Notes: generated by a model from the letters alone, not told the origin. A stretch of DNA of 64,000 nt from Chloroflexi bacterium HGW-Chloroflexi-3 (GCA_002842045.1 PHBX01000015.1:1-64000), one strand, 5' to 3'; shown: positions 51,810 through 61,086, counted from the first letter of the stretch. Program-made: numbers and translations.

Positions 51810-52757
51810 TTATCGAAATCCAAGCAGGGAGGGAAAAGAATATTTCTGGATCGATTTGACAGTGAAAGCCTGGTCGGAGAGAATGGCTTCTGCTGCCCGG
51901 ATTCCACTCTGGATCGCTGGTCCGATCCCTTCACCCATATCACGAGTAGCTAACCCGATAGAATCTCCAATAATGAATGCATTCCCTTGACGCACAACAG
52001 GGTTCCTCCCACGCAGATAATAAGAATGCCCGACTGGTTTATACTCATGATCTTTAACCAAACCCATTTTATCCAGTTTCTCAACCAGAAGGTACCAATG
52101 ACGTTTTAATGAGACATTCTTCTTTTTCAACTCAGCTGCACTCCCACCCAAGCCAATATTTACATATCCGTTTGCTTTGGGTACATACCAGGCGTAACCT
52201 GGGAGCCCATTTTGCAGAAACCACAAGTGGCAACGATCATCTTGGTATTCATAAGCAAATTCTTCTTCCTGGGCAACGATCAAAGCCCCTTTTTCTTGAA
52301 CCAATTGATTCTTAAAAAAGGTTTTATTGACCGGGCAGTTTGTTCCCCCCGCGCCAACAATAGTTTTTGCTGAAAACGACTCATCGATCAGATAACGATT
52401 ATTCTCAAACCTGATTTCCTTGACGGAGTGGTTGACAAGGTCAGGTTTTGATCGATGCAAAAGCCAATCATCGAATTCAATTCGGCGAATCGCATATTGA
52501 TCGGTGCTCAGTTTGAATTGGAAATTTTTTATGGAGACTTGAAAATTGGTGAAGTGTTTAATACCGAATGGATAATCAGCTGGATTGATTTTCAGATCCC
52601 GTAAAACGAGTGGGGTAATCCAACCAGCGCAGGGCTTCACGCGTGGGAAGGTTGCTTTATCCAGGACAAGAAAGTCAACCTCATGCTGGGCCAGCTTCCA
52701 GGCACAGGCTGCGCCTGCCGGGCCACCTCCGACAATGATGACATCAACATTCTTCAT
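51810..52757 (-). CDS. FAD-dependent oxidoreductase, geranylgeranyl-reductase family
   Basis: About 315 aa. The Rossmann FAD motif DVIIVGGGPAGAACAWKL is at the extreme N-terminus, the family motif FPRVKPCAGWI follows, and a second FAD motif reads NAFIIGDSIGLATRDMGEGI. The family reduces isoprenoid or other lipid double bonds. ATG 52757 is preferred because the FAD motif should begin within a few residues of the start; ATG 52778 is the upstream alternative. It follows the cyclopropane-fatty-acid-synthase-like gene by five bases. Confidence 0.8.
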   Translation of the reverse strand: MKNVDVIIVGGGPAGAACAWKLAQHEVDFLVLDKATFPRVKPCAGWITPLVLRDLKINPADYPFGIKHFTNFQVSIKNFQFKLSTDQYAIRRIEFDDWLLHRSKPDLVNHSVKEIRFENNRYLIDESFSAKTIVGAGGTNCPVNKTFFKNQLVQEKGALIVAQEEEFAYEYQDDRCHLWFLQNGLPGYAWYVPKANGYVNIGLGGSAAELKKKNVSLKRHWYLLVEKLDKMGLVKDHEYKPVGHSYYLRGRNPVVRQGNAFIIGDSIGLATRDMGEGIGPAIQSGIRAAEAILSDQAFTVKSIQKYSFPSLLGFR

Positions 52758-52762
52758 CTTCG

Positions 52763-53878
52763 CTAACTTACCCGGCATTCCGGCTGTGGTGTTCCGGTGC
52801 GAGTGAATACGATCTGCCAGAGCTGTTGGCTGCGTGAACGAAAGGCACCAGCACTACTCAACAGGTAAAAGCGCCACATGCGATAGAATGTTTCGCTATA
52901 TTTCTGTTGCAGACCAGGCCAGGCTTGTTCAAAATTAGCATGCCATGCCATAAGCGTGGGATCATAGTGAGGACCAATATTGTGCCAATCCTCCATGACA
53001 AATAAATCTTCCATCGCAGAACCAAGCTGTGTGATCGAGGGAAGCATGCCATTGGGAAAGATATATTTATCGGTCCAGGGTTCTCCTGTGGTAATCGAAT
53101 TGTTGCTGCCGATTGTATGCACAAAGCCAATCCCGTCTGCTTTCAAACAGCGATCAACGACCTGCATGTAGGTACGATAATTCTTATACCCCACGTGTTC
53201 CATAACGCCTATTGAAACGACAGCATCGAATTTTCCCTGCACTTCTCGATAATCCTGCAAACGTAATTCCACCGGCAAACCTTTACATAATTCCATGCCC
53301 AGCGACACCTGTTCTTTGGAAACCGTGACACCCACCACGGAAGCACCATATTTTTCCGCTGCATATTTGGCAAAAGACCCCCACCCGCAACCCAGTTCTA
53401 GGATTTTCATATTGGGTTTTGCATCAATCTTTTTACAGACCAATTCCAGCTTTGCCTCCTGGGCATCGTCCAGGTTTTTTGCTTCTTTCCAATACCCGCA
53501 GGTGTAATTCAGGCGTTTATCCAGCATGCGCTGATAGAGGTCATTACCGAGATCATAATGTTTGATGCCTACTTCAAAAGCCCTGTTTGAAGATTGCCGG
53601 TTGAGGATTTTTGCGCGCAATACCGCAAAGAGGTAGCGTGTTTCATTCTTCACTCGCACATCCAGGTGGGCTTTGAGTGCCCGGTCGACCATTTCGTCTA
53701 TTGCCAGGCAATCCCACCAGCCTTCCATATAAGATTCTCCCAAACCGAGCGAACCATCACGCAAGACGCGCTCATAAAAACGATCATTATGTACCTGAAT
53801 ATCCCATGGATTTTTTCCATTAACCTCAATTTGGGCGAGTAATAGCAATTTACGAATAACAGCTTCAGATTTTTGCAT
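52763..53878 (-). CDS. Cyclopropane-fatty-acid-phospholipid synthase family methyltransferase
   Basis: 371 aa. The N-terminal region WDIQVHNDRFYERVLRDGSLGLGESYMEGWW is diagnostic. The SAM-binding site is LELGCGWGSFAKYAAEKYG, with VSIGVMEHVGYKNY and the C-terminal WRFYLLSSAGAFRSRSQQLWQ also present. It adds a methylene or methyl to unsaturated acyl chains of membrane lipids. ATG 53878 is chosen because GGAG lies 6 nt upstream. It is paired with an FAD reductase, which raises the option of methyl-branched rather than cyclopropane products. Confidence 0.92.
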   Translation of the reverse strand: MQKSEAVIRKLLLLAQIEVNGKNPWDIQVHNDRFYERVLRDGSLGLGESYMEGWWDCLAIDEMVDRALKAHLDVRVKNETRYLFAVLRAKILNRQSSNRAFEVGIKHYDLGNDLYQRMLDKRLNYTCGYWKEAKNLDDAQEAKLELVCKKIDAKPNMKILELGCGWGSFAKYAAEKYGASVVGVTVSKEQVSLGMELCKGLPVELRLQDYREVQGKFDAVVSIGVMEHVGYKNYRTYMQVVDRCLKADGIGFVHTIGSNNSITTGEPWTDKYIFPNGMLPSITQLGSAMEDLFVMEDWHNIGPHYDPTLMAWHANFEQAWPGLQQKYSETFYRMWRFYLLSSAGAFRSRSQQLWQIVFTRTGTPQPECRVS

Positions 53879-54061
53879 TTTCATCTCCAATTCTTAATAT
53901 AATTGGCTAATCTCAACAAAAGTGAATTGAGAAGTCACATTTTAGAGAGGATATCTTCCATTGTAGTAATAACACTGATTCATTTCAAGCGTATCGTATA
54001 TTAATTGATCGGCCATGAGTAATTCAAGTATTGGGCTTCAAATGTGATATAGGAGATTGCA

Positions 54062-54280
54062 TTGGAAGATGGAGATCCCTCCATCATTTCAGCTGTCTTA
54101 GGCGATATTACCAGAGCTAAAGGTATGACTCAACTATCAAATCGAACAGGTTTAGGTCGAGAAAGTCTGTATAAAGCGCTCTCTCAAAATGGCAACCCGG
54201 AATTTGCTACTATTCTCAAAGTAATTAATGCATTGGGCTTGCAATTACATGTTGTTCCTCTTGATATGGAGATAAGGTGA
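54062..54280 (+). CDS. Truncated HigA-like antidote protein (orphan)
   Basis: 72 aa. EDGDPSIISAVLGDITRAKGM and TGLGRESLYKALSQNGNPEF are the core of the HigA-like putative addiction module antidotes, which normally have ~25-30 more N-terminal residues. A TAG lies in frame just upstream. AGGAG sits 7 nt before the TTG, so a shortened protein could still be made. No toxin gene is adjacent. It is probably a decaying remnant. Confidence 0.6.
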   Translation: MEDGDPSIISAVLGDITRAKGMTQLSNRTGLGRESLYKALSQNGNPEFATILKVINALGLQLHVVPLDMEIR

Positions 54281-54336
54281 GTTAAGCGTGTTGCGATATT
54301 ATTATGAATTATGTTCGGTAAAATTAATTCATAGAC

Positions 54337-54369
54337 CAGTAGGGGTAGGTCCAAGACCTACCCCTACTG
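54337..54369. repeat. 15-bp perfect palindrome (REP-like)
   Basis: CAGTAGGGGTAGGTC (54337-54351) pairs with GACCTACCCCTACTG (54355-54369) across a CAA loop. It overlaps the stop of the DUF1858 gene and resembles the element at 51050-51078 in layout. It may act as a terminator for either flanking gene. Confidence 0.6.
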
Positions 54370-54888
54370 AAAATATGTAAGATGCTGTGAGGGATCTTTT
54401 GGATCACGCTTGTGATAAAATTTGCGGTTTTGTTTCTTGACTGCGTCGATCATGGGTTGGGGTTCAAAATTGGTTAACAAGAGAATATAGCCACCCGCAG
54501 ATAGTTTTTCCAAATGTTCGTTGATTACATGCAGGGGAACATCGCCTTTTGCCAAAAGGGCAGTGCCATCCACAATGAATTCGGGATCACCACGAATCCA
54601 GTCCGGATCACCTGTATCGTATTTGATCTCAGGAATTATGGGTCCTGGTTCAATACTGGGGGTAATTTCTGCCTGCCCAACCAGTTTGCGCAGCAGGTTA
54701 ACGAAGCTAAACGTATCCAATTCACCGATTTGGGCAACTTTTTCAATGCTTGCCAGCCGCCCAACTGTTTTACGCAGTACTGGATTTTTGAGGTTTTTGA
54801 ATGCCGGAGCAGCCTGAATGATCTGGTCTTCTAATTGAGGATACTTTTCTAATAGTTCAAATAATCTGGTTTTTCCAGTGATTTCCAT
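54364..54888 (-). CDS. DUF1858 + DUF2249 protein
   Basis: 174 aa. The N-terminal DUF1858 reads LFELLEKYPQLEDQIIQAAPAFKNLKNPVLRKTVGRLASI, and the C-terminal DUF2249-like domain contains GDVPLHVINEHLEKLSAGGYILLLTNFEPQP. These domains recur beside hemerythrin/DUF438 proteins in anaerobes, as here. The pair is thought to belong to redox or nitric-oxide responses, but a precise function is not established. It lies 18 bp after the partner gene, with AAGGAGAAAA upstream of ATG. Confidence 0.82.
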   Translation of the reverse strand: MEITGKTRLFELLEKYPQLEDQIIQAAPAFKNLKNPVLRKTVGRLASIEKVAQIGELDTFSFVNLLRKLVGQAEITPSIEPGPIIPEIKYDTGDPDWIRGDPEFIVDGTALLAKGDVPLHVINEHLEKLSAGGYILLLTNFEPQPMIDAVKKQNRKFYHKRDPKDPSQHLTYFQ

Positions 54889-54906
54889 GGTTTTTCTCCT
54901 TATTGC

Positions 54907-56166
54907 CTAATTGGATAGTTCTTCTGGGGACGTATCGTATGCTAACAAACGGCGTTCGCCTTCCAGTTCGCGTACTTCAGTCAAATCCTGTGTAACTTCA
55001 AGGGTGCCCAGGTATTCACCGCTCTCATTGCGGACAGCATAATAGACGATGTAGACCATTCTGCCATGCAAATTGATCCAGAAACGAGCGCGATCCTCTT
55101 TGCCGGATTTGAAATCTTTGACAATTTTATTAACAATATGAACGCTCTTGGGAGGGTGGCAGTATTGCACCTTACGTCCCAATATGGCACGTGAACGGCC
55201 AAAAACACGATCGGTTCCCGGGCTGAAGTAGCGCACTGTGTCATCCTTATCAACATAGGTCAGGTCAAATGGCAGCGTCTTGAACACTTCAATTAATTCA
55301 TCCAGCTTGAAACTTCCGGTAGGCATTTGAATACGGCCATCAACAGCAGCAGGTTTTCGGATTTCTTTGTGAAAACCACCTTCGGGTGTCCACTCAAATT
55401 CGGGTTTATAAAGACAGAAGCCATATTCATCGCTCTGCAAATAGATCTCGTACCAATCCTGTTCGGTGAGCAGATTGAGGGCTGTAGGGTAAAGGATTTT
55501 CTCTTCTTTATAAACCATATCATCAATAGCGTCGATTACTGATTGCACAACAAATTGATTGAATGCGTCCGCTTCCAGTGCTGAGAACTGAGATACATCC
55601 TGAAATCCCTGCAAGGTGCCTTTGAGGAGTCCCCGGGATTCATCATGTTTTCCCCACATCACAGCCGGAGGGCCGGGTAATTCGTTCTTCTCAAAATAGG
55701 GAAAGAGCAGGTTTTCTTTGCGAACATAGTGTTTTTCTACGTCCATCAGGTTGTTCAATAATTGGTGAATTTCGTCCATCTGGGGGGTAGCGTCGCCTTC
55801 TGGTGGAAAAGCCTTGATTTTTGCCATCAGGTGACGAATCTGCGTGGTGGTATTGGTCAATTCGCGATTTTCCTGCACAAAGGTATGCACAGGATGACCA
55901 GGGATCGTTTCAGGCGTCTCTTGTAAATCAAGGTGCCCTTTTAAAACACGAGTGTGTGTATCACATAAATCCTGGATGGCTTCTGCCGGAATCCCTTCCT
56001 GAATTAATTGCACCTCCATCAAGAACACATCACTGTAATCGGCTTCATCCAGTAAAGTTTCCAATTGGTGTTTTACATGCTGTTCCGCCAAACCCTGATG
56101 GAGTTGTCGGATCAATGTTTTCATGACTTCTATTCGCTTCTGGCGATTGTTGATCAATTCACTCAT
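54907..56166 (-). CDS. DUF438 - hemerythrin - PAS protein
   Basis: 419 aa. DUF438 covers about 1-75 (MKTLIRQLHQGLAEQHVKHQL). A hemerythrin-like four-helix domain covers about 92-230, with His/Glu iron ligands at HPVHTF, EKHYVRKENLLFPYFE and WGKHDE. A C-terminal PAS domain (about 285-400, DLTYVDKDDTVRYFSPGTDRVF) follows. The architecture suggests O2/NO or redox sensing through a di-iron site coupled to PAS. There is no kinase or output domain, so the neighbour or another partner must act downstream. Confidence 0.88.
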   Translation of the reverse strand: MSELINNRQKRIEVMKTLIRQLHQGLAEQHVKHQLETLLDEADYSDVFLMEVQLIQEGIPAEAIQDLCDTHTRVLKGHLDLQETPETIPGHPVHTFVQENRELTNTTTQIRHLMAKIKAFPPEGDATPQMDEIHQLLNNLMDVEKHYVRKENLLFPYFEKNELPGPPAVMWGKHDESRGLLKGTLQGFQDVSQFSALEADAFNQFVVQSVIDAIDDMVYKEEKILYPTALNLLTEQDWYEIYLQSDEYGFCLYKPEFEWTPEGGFHKEIRKPAAVDGRIQMPTGSFKLDELIEVFKTLPFDLTYVDKDDTVRYFSPGTDRVFGRSRAILGRKVQYCHPPKSVHIVNKIVKDFKSGKEDRARFWINLHGRMVYIVYYAVRNESGEYLGTLEVTQDLTEVRELEGERRLLAYDTSPEELSN

Positions 56167-56341
56167 GCTAGATCCTTTTGTTGTAATTGAATTTGGGATT
56201 AATTCGTGAAAGAATTAACTAAACTAATTATACCTAATTTGTCCTGATAATATATTAAATTTATGCGTATTTCAAAAATCGTGGCAAGTTCTCACCATGA
56301 TTTCTGTTATTGACTTTCAACTCTAAACTTTAAACTTGAGG

Positions 56342-58246
56342 TTACACCACAGGCGCAAACTGACTATTGTACAACTCGGCATAAAAACCACCTTTTTCCA
56401 GGAGATCTTCATGTTTGCCCTGTTCAACGATATCACCTTCATTGAGTACCAGGATCCAATCGGCGTCCCGGATGGTGGAAAGACGGTGGGCGATGATGAA
56501 ACTGGTGCGTCCGTGCATAAGACTGCGCATAGCTTTCTGGATCAGCAACTCGGTATGTGTATCAACTGAGCTTGTAGCTTCATCCAGTATCAACATGGCG
56601 GGGTCAATCAGAAATGCACGTGCGATCGTCAATAGCTGTTTCTGCCCGGCGGAAATATTGGTAGTCTCTTCATTCAATACCATGCTGTAACCACCTGGCA
56701 GTGCACGAATGAAGTAATCGGCATGTGCTGCCCTGGTGGCAGAATATACCTGTTCATCACTGGCGGTCTCACTGCCATAACGAATGTTATCCATAATACT
56801 GCCATTGAAGAGCCAGGTGTCCTGCAAGACCATGCCGAACATGCAGCGCAGGTCCTCACGACGCAGATCGCGGATGTCATGACCATCAATGAGGATAGCA
56901 CCTTTGTTGACATCATAGAAGCGCATTAATAATTTCACCAGGGTCGTTTTCCCAGCACCCGTGGGTCCTACAATCGCAACCCGCATGCCCGGTTCCACTT
57001 TGGTAGAGAAATCATTGATGATGATCTTTTCAGGATCATAACCAAATTGCACATTCCTGAACTCCACTCGGCCTTCCACGCCGGTCAAATCGATTGGATT
57101 CTCTACCTCCGGAATCTGATCCTCTTCATCCAGAAATTCGAAGACCCGTTCTGCAGCCGCTGCTGTCTGTTGCAGCACGTTGGAGATATTGGCCAGTTGG
57201 GTGATCGGTTGAGTGAAGGAGCGCACATATTGGATAAATGCCTGAATGTCACCCACCGTTATGAGATTGCGAATGGCGAGGTATCCACCCACTACGACCA
57301 CGCCTACATACCCGAGGTTTCCAACAAAGTTCATCATGGGCATCATGATACCGGACAGGAATTGTGATTTCCAGGCGGTATCGGAAAGCTTGATGTTCAA
57401 TTCATTAAAGGTATTGATGCTGCGTTTTTCTGCATTGAAGGCTTTCACCTCTACATGTCCGCTGAACATTTCTTCTATATGTCCGTTTACATTCCCCAGA
57501 TAATCCTGTTGTTTGCGGAAGTATTTTTGCGAGCGTTTGACGATGAACTGAACAATCACTAGAGAGAGGGGGATGACCAATAATGCCACCAGCGTCATTT
57601 GCCAGGAGATGGTCAACATCATGATTAAGATACCCACCACGCTGGTAATGGAAGTGATGATCTGTGAGAGACTTTGACTGAGTGTCTGATTGACTGTGTC
57701 CACATCGTTGGTGATGCGGGAGAGGATCTCGCCATGATTGGTACCGTCGAAATATTTCAATGGCATGCGATTGATTTTAGCCGCAATATTCCGGCGTAGA
57801 TTGTAGGTGATATCCACCGAAACGCCAGCCATGATCCAGCCCTGAACATAGGACAGAATTGCAGCCATGACATATAATCCCAATGCAGTCAGCAGGATCT
57901 GACCAATGGCATTGAAATCAATACCAGGTCCGGATCCGGTGATCTGCTCAATAACACCTTCGAAGAGCTTTGTGGTTGCATTTCCCAGGATTTTGGGGCC
58001 AAAGATGGTGAACACAGTGGAAACCATCGCCAAAATAATCACAATCACGGTTGCCAGTTTGTGTGGTCCGAGATAAGCGATCAGTTTGAGCATAGTGCCT
58101 TTGAAATTACGGGCTTTATCTCCTTTCATCATGGGCATCGGACCACCTCCAAAAGGGCCATGCCTTTGTGGGGGAGTTTGCCTGGTTGATGACGGTTTGG
58201 ATTGGTTGCCTTCGGAATTTGATGGAAGTTTGGTTGCATTGCTCAT
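56342..58246 (-). CDS. ABC exporter half-transporter (canonical ATP site)
   Basis: 634 aa. A proline/glycine-rich N-terminal extension (~55 aa) precedes a six-helix type IV exporter membrane domain and an ATPase with GPTGAGKTT, signature ISAGQ and MLILDEATSSVD (catalytic Glu present). Together with the gene upstream, which it overlaps by 4 bp, it should form a heterodimeric multidrug or lipid exporter of the BmrCD/TmrAB kind. Confidence 0.9.
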   Translation of the reverse strand: MSNATKLPSNSEGNQSKPSSTRQTPPQRHGPFGGGPMPMMKGDKARNFKGTMLKLIAYLGPHKLATVIVIILAMVSTVFTIFGPKILGNATTKLFEGVIEQITGSGPGIDFNAIGQILLTALGLYVMAAILSYVQGWIMAGVSVDITYNLRRNIAAKINRMPLKYFDGTNHGEILSRITNDVDTVNQTLSQSLSQIITSITSVVGILIMMLTISWQMTLVALLVIPLSLVIVQFIVKRSQKYFRKQQDYLGNVNGHIEEMFSGHVEVKAFNAEKRSINTFNELNIKLSDTAWKSQFLSGIMMPMMNFVGNLGYVGVVVVGGYLAIRNLITVGDIQAFIQYVRSFTQPITQLANISNVLQQTAAAAERVFEFLDEEDQIPEVENPIDLTGVEGRVEFRNVQFGYDPEKIIINDFSTKVEPGMRVAIVGPTGAGKTTLVKLLMRFYDVNKGAILIDGHDIRDLRREDLRCMFGMVLQDTWLFNGSIMDNIRYGSETASDEQVYSATRAAHADYFIRALPGGYSMVLNEETTNISAGQKQLLTIARAFLIDPAMLILDEATSSVDTHTELLIQKAMRSLMHGRTSFIIAHRLSTIRDADWILVLNEGDIVEQGKHEDLLEKGGFYAELYNSQFAPVV

Positions 58247-60483
58247 GATAATTCCTCCTGGCTTAATTGAGACAGGGCAATGTCACGATAGACTTCATTG
58301 GTCTCCATTAATTGTTTGTGAGTTCCTTTCCCGACTACCTTGCCCTCATCCAGGACAATAATTTGGTCGGCTGTTTTGATGGTAGCAACCCGTTGAGAGA
58401 CGATGAAAACAGCACTATCCATTATATATTTCCGTAGCGCTTTTCGCAGGGCTGCATCGGTTTTATAGTCCAGGGCAGAAAAACTGTCATCGAAGATATT
58501 GATAGGTGCTCTTTTTACCAATGCCCGGGCAATAGCCAGACGTTGGCGTTGTCCACCAGAGACATTGGTGCCACCCTGGGAAATCTCAGCTTTCAGGCCA
58601 TCTTCGCGTTCATTAATAAACTCAGTTGCCTGGGCAATCTCAATTGCCTTCTGAAGTTCTTCCGCAGCGGCTTCTTCATTTCCTAGACGCAAATTTGATT
58701 CGATGGTGCCGGTGAACAGGTTGCTTCGTTGTGGAACGTATCCGATTTTAGAGTGCAGTTCGCTTTGGGATACCTGACGGATATCCACCCCATCGATCAG
58801 AATGGTGCCATCGGTTACATCGAAAAAGCGGGGTATCAGATTCACAATGGTTGATTTACCGGACCCGGTTGTGCCAATGAATGCGGTCGTCTCACCGGGG
58901 CAGGCTGTAAAGGAAATATCATGCAGGACATCCTCTTCTGCATCGGGATAATGAAAAGAAACATCGCGAAATTCCACCACGCCGCGAAATGGTTTGGAAA
59001 AATGCTTGGGCTGTGGCTGATCAACAATACTTGGTTCTGTTTCCAAAACTGCGACAATACGTTCAGCCGATGCAGAAGCCCGTGGCAGCATAATGAACAT
59101 GAAAGACATCATCATAAAGGCAAAGAAGATTTGCATCGTGTATTGGATGAATGCCATCATATCGCCCACTTGAATTTGTGCCTGGGCAACCTGATGTGCC
59201 CCAACCCATACCACCAGTAGAGAGACAGAACTCATCAGAAACATCATAATTGGCATCATGATCACCATCACCCGGCTGACGAACAACATGTTGCCGGTCA
59301 GATCCAAATTGGCTTTATCAAAGCGTTTTTCTTCAAAATCCTGTCGATTGAATGCACGTACCACCATCATACCGGACAGATTTTCCCGTACAACACGGTT
59401 CAGGTTGTCGATTAAGGTCTGAATGATTTTGAACTTGGGTAAGGTGGTCGTGAAAGCGATGGCGACGACAGCGATCAATACCACCACCATTCCGGCAATG
59501 ATCCACCACATGGAAGGCGCTTTATCCAGTGCCCGGATAATACCGCCAATGCCCATGATAGGTGCGAAAAACACCATACGGATGATCATCATCGTCACCA
59601 TCTGAATCTGGGTGATATCGTTGGTGGATCGCGTGATCAGGGAAGCTGTTGAGAATTTCTCAATTTCCGCTTTGGCAAAATTGGTGACGCGCACAAATAC
59701 GGAATCACGCAGATCACGGGCAACACCTGCCGCAACCCGTGCGGAGAGTAAGCCAACCAGGATGGTAGCGATCACGGAGATGAGGGTCAGCAATAACATC
59801 CATCCACCTGTGCGAAGGATGTATGCGGTTTGTAGTGAATCTGTATTGACACCCATGGCTTCGTATTCAGTTTTGACCGCTGCAATTCCCATCTGCGCGA
59901 TCATGCTCTCACCTAGGGTTTCAAATTGATCCTGAATTCCTGAAAGCATTTGGTCGCGTTGGGATGCTGGTAATTTGCCCAACACTGCGAAAAGGTCCAT
60001 CCCGGCTGGGATTTGCGAGATGTCAAATCCCAGATTTTCTGCCATGGCGGCTGCACTCTCCGGATTCGAAGTCGCCTGTTCGAGAAACGAGACAGTGATC
60101 AATGCACGACTGACAATAGGGGAGAGGGTATCCAATTGATTTTGATCAAGCGACTGGAGTACATACAGCGCCTGTCCCGAAGCCAACGGATACTGTTCGA
60201 GGTACTCAGCATATTCAGAGGCTGTTGGTTCCACCAGCTGGTAGGCAGCCGTGACAATTTCTTTCTCTTCAGGGGAGAGGAATAACAGCACGCGTTCAAA
60301 GGTGCTCGCGCGCATTGCGGAGGGGATTTCACTCTCCAAGCCGCCCTGTTGAATACCGATATTCACGATGCGTGAGAGGTAATCCGGCAGTGTCAGATCC
60401 ACATTGGCTTGCACAAAAAGCAAAATTATTGCAGCCAGGATCATCAAATAATATTTTTTGATATAGGGAAATAATTTAAGCAT
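58243..60483 (-). CDS. ABC exporter half-transporter (degenerate ATP site, extra outer domain)
   Basis: 746 aa. An insertion of about 150 aa lies between the first and second membrane helices (EIPSAMRASTFERVLLFLSP ... ), predicted outside the membrane. The ATPase has GTTGSGKST and VSGGQRQRLAIARAL, but the Walker B end reads NIFDDSFSALD, with Asp replacing the catalytic Glu. That is the hallmark of the inactive site in heterodimeric exporters. It is coupled to the partner by a 4-bp overlap and lies 18 bp after the MarR gene. Confidence 0.9.
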   Translation of the reverse strand: MLKLFPYIKKYYLMILAAIILLFVQANVDLTLPDYLSRIVNIGIQQGGLESEIPSAMRASTFERVLLFLSPEEKEIVTAAYQLVEPTASEYAEYLEQYPLASGQALYVLQSLDQNQLDTLSPIVSRALITVSFLEQATSNPESAAAMAENLGFDISQIPAGMDLFAVLGKLPASQRDQMLSGIQDQFETLGESMIAQMGIAAVKTEYEAMGVNTDSLQTAYILRTGGWMLLLTLISVIATILVGLLSARVAAGVARDLRDSVFVRVTNFAKAEIEKFSTASLITRSTNDITQIQMVTMMIIRMVFFAPIMGIGGIIRALDKAPSMWWIIAGMVVVLIAVVAIAFTTTLPKFKIIQTLIDNLNRVVRENLSGMMVVRAFNRQDFEEKRFDKANLDLTGNMLFVSRVMVIMMPIMMFLMSSVSLLVVWVGAHQVAQAQIQVGDMMAFIQYTMQIFFAFMMMSFMFIMLPRASASAERIVAVLETEPSIVDQPQPKHFSKPFRGVVEFRDVSFHYPDAEEDVLHDISFTACPGETTAFIGTTGSGKSTIVNLIPRFFDVTDGTILIDGVDIRQVSQSELHSKIGYVPQRSNLFTGTIESNLRLGNEEAAAEELQKAIEIAQATEFINEREDGLKAEISQGGTNVSGGQRQRLAIARALVKRAPINIFDDSFSALDYKTDAALRKALRKYIMDSAVFIVSQRVATIKTADQIIVLDEGKVVGKGTHKQLMETNEVYRDIALSQLSQEELS

Positions 60484-60501
60484 TGTATTGTTCTCTTCTA
60501 T

Positions 60502-60960
60502 TTAGCTTTCTGATTGAGATTTAGGATCATCCAATAATGCAGCTTTGTCAATTAACAACCGCAATGCTATATCTACCTGATCCTGTTCTTCTTCTGTGAG
60601 AATATTGATCAAATCAGACAACCATTTATGACGTTCGATTATCCCTTCATTGGCAATTCTTTTTCCATCTTCGGTTAACAACAGCACTTTATTGCGGCGG
60701 TCTTGTGGATCTTCACTGCGGTGTACCAACCCCTGTTGAACCATCTTCTCCAATAATTGACTGACGGCAGCATTTGTCACGCCGAATTCTGTGCCCAAAC
60801 CGGATATATTACATTCTTCGTATTGCGAAAGGTGAATCAGGATGCTGAGCTGGGGGATTGAGTAATTCTTTTCTTTGGCAAAGCGCATAAAATTGCCAAG
60901 AGAATTTCTCATGTTGAGACTCATCCAGTCGTTAATCGTTTTTTCTAATGGAGGTGACAT
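60502..60960 (-). CDS. MarR family transcriptional regulator
   Basis: 152 aa winged helix: LSQYEECNISGLGTEFGVTNAAVSQLLEKMVQQGLVHRSEDPQDRRNKVLLLTEDG. The DxRxxxxxLT wing motif is diagnostic of MarR. It heads the exporter operon and probably represses it in response to a small effector. The promoter and palindromic operator are visible just upstream. Confidence 0.92.
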   Translation of the reverse strand: MSPPLEKTINDWMSLNMRNSLGNFMRFAKEKNYSIPQLSILIHLSQYEECNISGLGTEFGVTNAAVSQLLEKMVQQGLVHRSEDPQDRRNKVLLLTEDGKRIANEGIIERHKWLSDLINILTEEEQDQVDIALRLLIDKAALLDDPKSQSES

Positions 60961-60970
60961 AATTAGCCTG

Positions 60971-61020
60971 CTTAATAGTTAAGATCACTGAATTATATAG
61001 AACGGTTAAGTAATTGTCAA
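60971..61020 (-). promoter_or_regulatory. Consensus promoter and operator of the MarR/exporter operon
   Basis: On the minus strand TTGACA (61020-61015), 17-nt spacer, TATAAT (60997-60992). The palindrome CTTAA-TAG-TTAAG (60971-60983) lies between the -10 and the ATG, and a related CTTAACCGTT sits in the spacer. A regulator bound here would block transcription. Confidence 0.7.
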
Positions 61021-61086
61021 GGGATAGCTGACAGGGATGGCTGATCGGTCATAGCTCATGGCTGATTGGAAATTCGCCAGATCGTT

